In this document: one piece after another, positions 42,549-48,535 of the stretch
Numbering within the stretch: the first letter of the stretch is position 1
Layout of the letters: every line of letters starts with the position of its first letter
Assembly: GCF_002091475.1 (NCBI RefSeq)
Contig: NZ_BCTR01000058.1
Location: 1 to 48,535, forward strand
Source of the DNA: Sphingomonas azotifigens NBRC 15497
GTDB taxonomy: Bacteria > Pseudomonadota > Alphaproteobacteria > Sphingomonadales > Sphingomonadaceae
Direction: 5' to 3'
Length of the DNA stretch: 48,535 nt
Position numbers and translations under genes: made by a program
Notes under the pieces: model-generated
The model's input: only the letters and a program-made list of their open reading frames with translations
What the model was told of the DNA's origin: nothing
Database searches by the model: none

Positions 42549-43041
42549 TTATGATTCTCCGGGCGCGCCGGCACAGTTCCTCGAAGGAATGGGGCGCGAG
42601 CGCGCGATACAAGAAGCGCACCGGTCGGCCGGCATGGCCGAATCGGGTGGCGCTGGTTTCAAAAACTGCTGTTGCTGCACGGGCACGAGCGGACCAGCGG
42701 TCCCCTTGCTCCACCCTCGCCACGCTGCCGGCCGCGAGGGCCTGGCGATGCGGACGGTGGGGAAATTGCCTCATGCGAACGTCAACCTGAACTGTCGCGA
42801 CAAAAGAAGCGTCGCGTGCCTGATCCGGCGCAGTGCCGGAAGCATATCCTGCCTAGCACCGCTATGTCGTTGCGGCAACTGGGCTGGCTTTGGAAGATGT
42901 CGTTCCCCCGGCCGCCATAAAGCATTTCGGAGGATTTCGATCCGCCCCCGTAGCAAATGGCACTTAGCAGCGGGTTAACCAAGGGCATGCCGTGATTTCC
43001 GGGCTGGACCGTTCGCCGGCGGTCGCGGCATAGCGGCGCCC
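42549..43041. other. 493-base divergent region: rne 5' leader and amidase promoter
   Basis: No gene is supported here. It holds a CGCGAC/GTCGCG stem (42796-42816) and TCCGGC/GCCGGA (42824-42840), both candidates for leader structure in the rne 5' UTR. It also holds TTAACCAA (42975-42982), a near CtrA half-site, close to the amidase start. RNase E mRNA is autoregulated through its 5' UTR in E. coli; whether that holds here is untested. Confidence 0.45.
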
Positions 43042-43959
43042 GTGTCGTGGATCCTGTTCCTGCTTGCCGGCTGGCTGACCGGTTTGCCCGGCTGGGTGGA
43101 CGCGGCGCAGCAGCTGCGCATCGAGGACGGGGCGTTGGCGGTGACGATAGGCCCGCCGGGCGGGGACACCATCCTGCGTTTCGCCTGGCGCGCCACCGAC
43201 TATAGCGTCAGCCTTGCGATGCCGGTGCCGATGCCAGCGCCAGCGACGGGCGCGCTGTTGCCAAAGGTGCTGGGCCCTGCCGGCTTGCCGCTGGTCGTGC
43301 TCGACCCCGGCCATGGCGGCCGCGATCCCGGCGCGACCGGCGTCGACGGCATTGCCGAAAAGACGCTGACCCTCGCCGCCGCACGCGCGATCCGCGACGC
43401 GCTGCTCGCCTCGGGCCGGGTGCGGGTGGCGATGACGCGCGAGGACGATTCGTTCGTGCCGCTGCAGCAGCGCATGGATGGCGCGCGGCGGCTGGGCGCG
43501 GCGCTGTTCCTGTCGCTCCACTGCGACAGCGCCGCCGATCCGCTGGCATCGGGTGGTACACTCTACACGCTGTCGGAAGTCGCCTCGGACAAGGAAGCGG
43601 CGCGGATGGCGGCGCGCGAGAATCGGGCGGACCTGCTCGCTGGCGTCGATCTGGGCAGCGAGCGCGCGGACGTCGCCTCGCTGCTGATCGATCTTGCCCA
43701 GCGCCGCACCATGGGCGTGTCCGCCCGCTATGCCGATCTGCTTGCCCGCGAGGTGGCACCGGCGATGCGGCTGCACGCCCGGCCGCGGCGGATGGCGGCG
43801 CTGATGGTGCTCAAGGCGCCCGACATGCCCTCGGTGCTGTTCGAACTCGGCTATGTCTCCAATGCCGAGGATGCGCAGGCGCTCGGCTCGGCGGAGGGGC
43901 GCGCACGGCTCGCCGCGGCGGTGCGCCGGGCGACCGAAATCTACCTCGCGACGCGCTGA
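43042..43959 (+). CDS. N-acetylmuramoyl-L-alanine amidase (AmiC type)
   Basis: 305-residue cell-wall hydrolase that cuts the amide bond between MurNAc and L-Ala in peptidoglycan, in the periplasm. A signal peptide (about 1-21) precedes a short spacer and an Amidase_3 domain. Zinc ligands: His91 in LDPGHGGRD, Glu106 in GIAEKT and His160 in SLHCDSA; the catalytic Glu is in VLFELGYVSN. The start is a GTG; no ATG lies in frame upstream before a stop. No AMIN domain is present. Followed 65 bases later by mrcA, an arrangement that couples wall hydrolysis and synthesis. Confidence 0.9.
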   Translation: MSWILFLLAGWLTGLPGWVDAAQQLRIEDGALAVTIGPPGGDTILRFAWRATDYSVSLAMPVPMPAPATGALLPKVLGPAGLPLVVLDPGHGGRDPGATGVDGIAEKTLTLAAARAIRDALLASGRVRVAMTREDDSFVPLQQRMDGARRLGAALFLSLHCDSAADPLASGGTLYTLSEVASDKEAARMAARENRADLLAGVDLGSERADVASLLIDLAQRRTMGVSARYADLLAREVAPAMRLHARPRRMAALMVLKAPDMPSVLFELGYVSNAEDAQALGSAEGRARLAAAVRRATEIYLATR

Positions 43960-44024
43960 GCCGGGACAAGGCGCGGGCGCGGCTCCCTTTCTTCCGCCCG
44001 AAAAGGTGCTACACCGCGCGCCGC

Positions 44025-46526
44025 ATGGCCGACGGCGACACTCCCCAAACCATCCGTATCGAACGCACGCCCGGCCGCTGGGCGCGGCTGCGGCGGCGCT
44101 GGTGGTTCCGCACCCTCGCGATCCTGGCGCTGCTCGCCGGGTTGCTGGTGTTCCTCGTCTGGCTGCTCGTCGCGCGCGATCTGCCCTCGGTCAACAAGCT
44201 GCGCAGCTATGAGCCGCAGCTGCCCAGCTATGTCCGCTCGGCCGACGGCGCGCCGATCCATGCCTATGCCCAGATGCGGCGCGTGCAGCTCAGCTACAAC
44301 GAGTTCCCGCCGCTGCTGGTCCGCGCCTTCATGGCCGCCGAAGATCGCACCTTCTTCTCGCACCACGGGCTCGACTTCCCCGGCCTGGTGCGCGCTGCGG
44401 GGGAGGGGATCCTGCGGGGCAAGACGCCGCGCGGCACCTCCACCATCACCCAGCAGGTCGCCAAGAATCTCGGCGTCGGCAACCAGGCGAGCTACACCCG
44501 CAAGCTGAAGGAGGCGATCCTCGCCTGGCGGATCGAGGACAGCCTCACCAAGCCGCAGATCATGGAATTGTACCTCAATTTCATCGAGCTGGGGCGCAAT
44601 TCGGGCGGCGTGGCGGCGGCGAGCGATGCCTATTTCGGCAAGCCGCTCGACAAGCTGACGCTTGCCCAGATGGCCTATCTGGCGATCCTGCCCAAGGGGC
44701 CCGCCAATTACGACCCCGACCGCAACACGCAGCGCGCGCTCGATCGCCGCAACTGGGTGCTCGGCGAGATGCTGCGCAACGGCTTCATCAACCAGGCGCA
44801 GCATGACGGGGCGGTGGCCGCGCCGCTCGGCACCGTGCCGCGCCAGACGCCGCGGTTCGAACGGGTCGGCGGCTATTTCGTCGAGGAAGTGCGTCGCCAG
44901 CTGGAGAAGCAGTTCGGTGCCAAGCGCGAGGACGGGCCGAACAGCGTGTTCGATGGCGGCCTGTGGGTGCGCAGCTCGCTCGATCCGCGGCTCCAGGCCT
45001 ATGCCCAGCGCGCCCTGCGCGACGGACTGCTGCGCTTCGATCGCGGCCGCGGCTGGTCCGGGCCGATCGCCAAGGTGTCATTCGAAGGCGATGGCTGGTA
45101 CTCGGCCTTCGCCTCGCAGAACATCGGCGTCGACTACGACAATTGGCGCGCGGCGGTGGTGATCGCGCGCGATTCCCGCGCGACACAGCTCGGCTTCGAC
45201 GATGGCGATACCGGCACACTGCCCGCCAGCGCCGCGCAGATGCCGATCCGCGGTCAGGGCGGTCACGCGTTCGACGCGATCAAGGTCGGCGACGTGCTCG
45301 CGGTGGCGCCCGAGGGCGGCGCCTGGAGCCTGCGCAGCGTTCCCAAGGTATCGGGCGGCATGGTGGTCGAGGATCCCTCGACCGGCCGGGTGCTGGCGAT
45401 GCAGGGCGGCTTCGATTCGCGGCTCCAGGCGTTCAACCGCGCCACCCAGGCGACGCGCCAGCCGGGATCGACGATCAAGCCGATCGTCTATGCCGCCGCG
45501 CTCGAGAACGGAATGACCCCGGCCTCGATTGTCGTCGACGGCCCGTTCTGCGTGTGGCAGGGCGCCGGGCTCGGCCAGAAGTGCTTCCGCAATTTCGGCA
45601 ATGCCCGCGGCGCCGGCCCGCACACGCTGCGCTGGGGCATCGAGCAGTCGCGCAACCTGATGACGGTGCAGATCGCCAACGCCACCGGCATGGACAAGGT
45701 GGTCGACGTGATCCAGCGGCTCGGCGTCTCGAAGAACCGGCTGCCGCCCTATCTCTCCTATGCGCTGGGTGCGGGCGAGACGACCGTGCTGCGGATGGTC
45801 AACGCCTATTCGATCCTGGTGAACCAGGGCCGCGCGCTCAACCCGACGCTGATCGACTTCGTCCAGGACCGCCGCGGCCGGGTGATCTTCCCTGCCGGCT
45901 GGCGCGCCTGCTCTGGCTGCAACGCGCGGGACTGGGACGGCAAGCCGATGCCGCGCCCGATCGTCCGCGCGCGCCAGATCATCGATCCGATGGTCGCCTA
46001 TCAGATGGTCCATATCACCGAGGGTGTGGTCCAGCGCGGCACCGCGACCGTGCTGCGCGACCTCAATCGGCCGATGATGGGCAAGACCGGCACCACCACC
46101 GGCCCGACCGATGTGTGGTTCGTCGGCGGCACCCCGCAGATGATCGGCGGGCTCTATCTCGGCTACGATACGCCGTCGAACCTTGGCGGCTATGCCCAGG
46201 GCGGGTCGATCGCCGCGCCGATCTTCAAGGAGTTCGCGGTGCCGGCCTATGAAGGCCTGGAGCCGCTGCCCTTCGTCGCCCCGCCTGGCATCCGCATGGT
46301 CCGCATCGATCGGGGCAGCGGCCGGCCGGTGCAGGGCGGCTGGCCGACCGACGATCCGCTGGCGCCGGTGATCTGGGAGGCGTTCCGCCCCGATACCGAT
46401 CCCCGCCGCACCCGCCGCACCGCCGCCGAGGAAGCGCCGGCCGCCGCGCCGAGCACCACCGTGCAGCGCAAGGTGGACAAGCCGGGCGACAGCGACTTCT
46501 TGCAACAACAGGGCGGAATCTACTAG
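44025..46526 (+). CDS. mrcA: Penicillin-binding protein 1A
   Basis: 833-residue bifunctional peptidoglycan synthase. One N-terminal membrane anchor (about 30-50), a GT51 glycosyltransferase domain (about 70-240) with catalytic Glu106 in AAEDRTFFSHHG and TPRGTSTITQQ (134-144), an OB/linker region, and a transpeptidase domain with SxxK (Ser482 in PGSTIKP), SxN (QSRN) and KTGT (687-690). Length is normal. It sits 65 bases after the amidase gene on the same strand and 81 bases before prfB. The Arg-rich cytoplasmic head and Ala-rich C-terminus are usual for this group. Confidence 0.97.
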   Translation: MADGDTPQTIRIERTPGRWARLRRRWWFRTLAILALLAGLLVFLVWLLVARDLPSVNKLRSYEPQLPSYVRSADGAPIHAYAQMRRVQLSYNEFPPLLVRAFMAAEDRTFFSHHGLDFPGLVRAAGEGILRGKTPRGTSTITQQVAKNLGVGNQASYTRKLKEAILAWRIEDSLTKPQIMELYLNFIELGRNSGGVAAASDAYFGKPLDKLTLAQMAYLAILPKGPANYDPDRNTQRALDRRNWVLGEMLRNGFINQAQHDGAVAAPLGTVPRQTPRFERVGGYFVEEVRRQLEKQFGAKREDGPNSVFDGGLWVRSSLDPRLQAYAQRALRDGLLRFDRGRGWSGPIAKVSFEGDGWYSAFASQNIGVDYDNWRAAVVIARDSRATQLGFDDGDTGTLPASAAQMPIRGQGGHAFDAIKVGDVLAVAPEGGAWSLRSVPKVSGGMVVEDPSTGRVLAMQGGFDSRLQAFNRATQATRQPGSTIKPIVYAAALENGMTPASIVVDGPFCVWQGAGLGQKCFRNFGNARGAGPHTLRWGIEQSRNLMTVQIANATGMDKVVDVIQRLGVSKNRLPPYLSYALGAGETTVLRMVNAYSILVNQGRALNPTLIDFVQDRRGRVIFPAGWRACSGCNARDWDGKPMPRPIVRARQIIDPMVAYQMVHITEGVVQRGTATVLRDLNRPMMGKTGTTTGPTDVWFVGGTPQMIGGLYLGYDTPSNLGGYAQGGSIAAPIFKEFAVPAYEGLEPLPFVAPPGIRMVRIDRGSGRPVQGGWPTDDPLAPVIWEAFRPDTDPRRTRRTAAEEAPAAAPSTTVQRKVDKPGDSDFLQQQGGIY

Positions 46527-46607
46527 CGGATCGCACGCACCCTATATGGCTTGAGATCGCCGCATCGTCCGGGATGCGGCCGGCGGATACTTCGGAAGGT
46601 TTGGAAC

Positions 46608-47735
46608 ATGCGCGCTGAAGCGCAGGCATATGTCGACAAGATCAACGCGGCCCTCGCGCTGCTGCGCCGCTCGCTCGACTGGGACCGCGCGCTGCGCCGC
46701 CTCGACGAGCTGAACGCGCGCGTCGAGGATCCGACGCTGTGGAACGACGCCAAGAAGGCGCAGGACGTGATGCGCGAGCGGCGCCGCCTCGACGAATCGA
46801 TCACCGCGACGCGCGCGATCGAGAGCGAACTCAACGACACCGTCGAGCTGATCGAGATGGCCGAGGCCGAGGGCGACGAGGAAATGGCGGTCGACGGGAC
46901 CGCCAGCCTGCGCGCCCTCGCCGAGCGGTCCGATGCCGACAAGGTCAAGGCGCTGCTCTCGGGGGAGGCCGATGCCAACGACACCTATGTCGAGATCAAC
47001 GCCGGCGCCGGCGGTACCGAATCGAACGACTGGGCCGAAATGCTCCAGCGCATGTACACGCGCTGGGCCGAGCGCCACGGCTACAAGGTCGAGCTGGTCG
47101 ACTATCACGCCGGCGAGCAGGCGGGCATCAAGTCGGCGACGCTCTTGTTCAAGGGCGAGAACGCGTACGGCTATGCCAAGACCGAGAGCGGCGTCCACCG
47201 CCTGGTCCGCATCAGCCCGTTCGATTCGAACGCGCGTCGCCAGACCAGCTTCGCCAGCGTCTGGGTCTATCCGGTGATCGACGACAATATCGACATCGAG
47301 ATCAACGAGAGCGAGCTGCGCATCGACACCTATCGCGCCTCGGGCGCGGGCGGCCAGCACATCAACACCACCGATTCGGCGGTGCGCATCACCCACTTGC
47401 CGACCGGCATCGTCGTGCAGTGCCAGAACCAGCGTTCGCAGCACAAGAACCGCGCCGAGGCCTATAACCAGCTCCGCGCCCGCCTCTACGAGCGCGAGCT
47501 CGCCGAGCGCGAGGCGGCGGCCAATGCGGTCAACGCCACCAAGACCGATATCGGCTGGGGCCACCAGATCCGCTCTTACGTCCTCCAGCCGTACCAGTTG
47601 GTGAAGGACCTGCGCACCGGCGTGACCTCCACCGCGCCGAGCGACGTGCTTGACGGCGATCTCGACAGCTTCATGGCTGCCGCGCTAGCACAGCGCGTGA
47701 CGGGCGAAGCCGTCGTGGTGGAGGATGTCGATTGA
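46608..47735 (+). CDS. prfB: Peptide chain release factor 2
   Basis: 375-residue class I release factor that recognises UGA and UAA. The anticodon tripeptide SPF is at 203-205 and the catalytic GGQ at 248-250 (SGAGGQHINTT). The reading frame is uninterrupted; unlike E. coli prfB there is no in-frame TGA and no programmed frameshift around codon 25. The start at 46608 has GGAAGG upstream; longer in-frame starts are not supported. Its TGA overlaps the TTG of the following methyltransferase gene. Confidence 0.97.
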   Translation: MRAEAQAYVDKINAALALLRRSLDWDRALRRLDELNARVEDPTLWNDAKKAQDVMRERRRLDESITATRAIESELNDTVELIEMAEAEGDEEMAVDGTASLRALAERSDADKVKALLSGEADANDTYVEINAGAGGTESNDWAEMLQRMYTRWAERHGYKVELVDYHAGEQAGIKSATLLFKGENAYGYAKTESGVHRLVRISPFDSNARRQTSFASVWVYPVIDDNIDIEINESELRIDTYRASGAGGQHINTTDSAVRITHLPTGIVVQCQNQRSQHKNRAEAYNQLRARLYERELAEREAAANAVNATKTDIGWGHQIRSYVLQPYQLVKDLRTGVTSTAPSDVLDGDLDSFMAAALAQRVTGEAVVVEDVD

Positions 47736-48502
47736 CCCTGGCGCGGCCCCTGCTGCTCGGCGTGACGCTGCTGCTGGCGGCGTGCGACGGCAGTCCGCGG
47801 GGGCCGGGGAACGTCAGCCACGACGCGTCCAACTCGGGCTTCCCGGCGGCCGACCGGCCGGTGGCGACGATCGTCTCCTCGCGCTGGTCGAGCGAGGAAG
47901 AGCGCGACCGGCTGAACGAGGCCGGCAAGGTGATGGACCTGGCCGGCATCAAGCCCGGCATGACCGTCGCCGATATCGGCGCGGGCGAGGGCTATTACAC
48001 CATCCGCCTCGGGCAGCGCGTCGGCGCGAAGGGGCGGGTGGTCGCCGAGGACATCGTCCCCGACTATATCAGCGCGCTGGCGACCCGCGTCGTGCGCGAG
48101 AAGCTCGATAATGTCAGCGTGCGGCTGGGGCTGCCCGCCGATCCGCGGCTGCCCGAGAACAGCTTCGATCGCGTGCTGATGGTGCACATGTATCACGAGA
48201 TCGAATCGCCCTACGAGTTCCTCTGGCGGCTGCGCCCGTCGCTGGCCCCGGGCGGGCAGGTGATCGTGGTCGACGCCGATCGCGCCACGGAGAATCACGG
48301 CACGCCGCCCGCGCTGCTCAAATGCGAGTTCGCGGCGGTGGGCTATGCCCAGGTCTCGATGCTGCCGATGCCCTCGGCCGGCGGCTATATGGCGGTGTTC
48401 GAGGCGCGCGGCGCCCGGCCCGAGCCCGAGACGATCCGCGCCTGCAAGTCCGGCGCGCATGCCAAGGCAGTGACGCCCAAGCCCAACGGGGCGCACGAGT
48501 AG
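47732..48502 (+). CDS. Class I SAM-dependent methyltransferase with lipoprotein signal (COG4798-like)
   Basis: 256 residues. N-terminal lipoprotein-type signal (LLLAACDG, Cys18) and a Rossmann methyltransferase fold with motif I VADIGAGEGYYTIRL (79-93), later motifs (VLMVHMYHEI, PGGQVIVVDAD). It begins at TTG inside the prfB stop (TTGA), so it is translationally coupled to prfB. The export signal in a SAM enzyme is odd, since SAM is cytosolic; it is known for this family but its meaning is unclear. The substrate is not predictable. No in-frame ATG is available at the expected position, so the TTG start is best supported. Confidence 0.8.
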   Translation: MTLARPLLLGVTLLLAACDGSPRGPGNVSHDASNSGFPAADRPVATIVSSRWSSEEERDRLNEAGKVMDLAGIKPGMTVADIGAGEGYYTIRLGQRVGAKGRVVAEDIVPDYISALATRVVREKLDNVSVRLGLPADPRLPENSFDRVLMVHMYHEIESPYEFLWRLRPSLAPGGQVIVVDADRATENHGTPPALLKCEFAAVGYAQVSMLPMPSAGGYMAVFEARGARPEPETIRACKSGAHAKAVTPKPNGAHE

Positions 48503-48515
48503 TGCGCTCCTAAGC

Positions 48516-48535
48516 CCCTCCCCTTCAGGGGAGGG
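48516..48535. repeat. Intergenic palindrome cut by the window end
   Basis: CCCTCCCCT and AGGGGAGGG form a perfect 9-base inverted repeat with a 2-base TC loop, reaching the last base of the window. It lies 13 bases after the methyltransferase stop. It is of the same C-rich type as the pair at 13793 and 13925 and may double as a terminator stem. Confidence 0.6.

Noticed and set aside
41070..42554. Long plus-strand open frame opposite rne
   Set aside because: It is antisense to the conserved catalytic half of RNase E, and has no ribosome-binding site or domain.
46551..46607. Longer prfB with programmed frameshift
   Set aside because: The frame is continuous without an in-frame TGA near codon 25, and the extra N-terminal residues lack a ribosome-binding site.

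Overview
The window is an uninterrupted piece of a GC-rich alphaproteobacterial chromosome, most likely from Sphingomonas or a close relative. Four things point there: a SciP (DUF1153) cell-cycle regulator next to mnmA; a PEPxxWA-CTERM exported protein; an RNase E with a repetitive charged tail that ends in the GWW motif used for PNPase binding in Caulobacter; and small secreted proteins with sphingomonad-like Cys patterns. I see no phage, transposase, plasmid, CRISPR, rRNA or tRNA sequence. Almost all the DNA is ordinary, densely packed chromosomal coding sequence.

Layout. 0.1-4.8 kb (minus strand): a compact capsule-linker operon, kdsD-kdsB-kpsC-kpsS, which makes and activates Kdo and builds the poly-Kdo lipid anchor of a group 2-type capsule. 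A phytanoyl-CoA dioxygenase-like gene lies just upstream. 6-8.4 kb: mnmA, sciP and a small stress-type membrane protein. 8.4-13.8 kb: a SIMPL-domain protein, then an RND efflux adaptor and pump. 14-17.5 kb: a luciferase-like flavin oxidoreductase and a PepSY / response regulator / histidine kinase operon. 17.6-25.9 kb: an ABC-F ATPase (Uup type), the PEP-CTERM protein, a DUF815 ATPase, a LOG-family protein, an extensin-like lipoprotein, a thioesterase, small membrane and lipoprotein genes, a lone ExbD, a YdeI-like protein and a very acidic protein. 26-34 kb: an MFS exporter, a lipoprotein, a 2-oxoglutarate oxygenase, homoserine dehydrogenase, two small secreted proteins, GlpX and a CocE-type hydrolase. 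34-37.5 kb: a chemoreceptor and an ABC-2 exporter. 37.6-42.5 kb: a DsbA-like protein and an M48 protease, then RNase E. 43-48.5 kb: a cell-wall amidase, PBP1A, release factor 2 and a lipoprotein-like methyltransferase.

How genes work together. The clearest functional unit is the capsule-linker operon, whose last three genes overlap by ATGA. Envelope building and quality control recur: amidase with PBP1A, M48 protease with a DsbA-like thioredoxin, an extensin-like LAS-type metalloenzyme, SIMPL, PepSY with its two-component system, and the RND pump. SciP, and an exact CtrA half-site (TTAACCAT) upstream of the chemoreceptor, fit the CtrA cell-cycle/motility circuit.

I do not find a convincing, wholly new multi-gene system. 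The best leads are a KpsC that seems to keep only one intact glycosyltransferase module, a methyltransferase carrying a lipoprotein signal and joined to prfB by a TTGA overlap, a His/Asp-rich insert inside the S1 domain of RNase E, two small Cys-containing secreted proteins between hom and glpX, and an inverted pair of intergenic palindromes.
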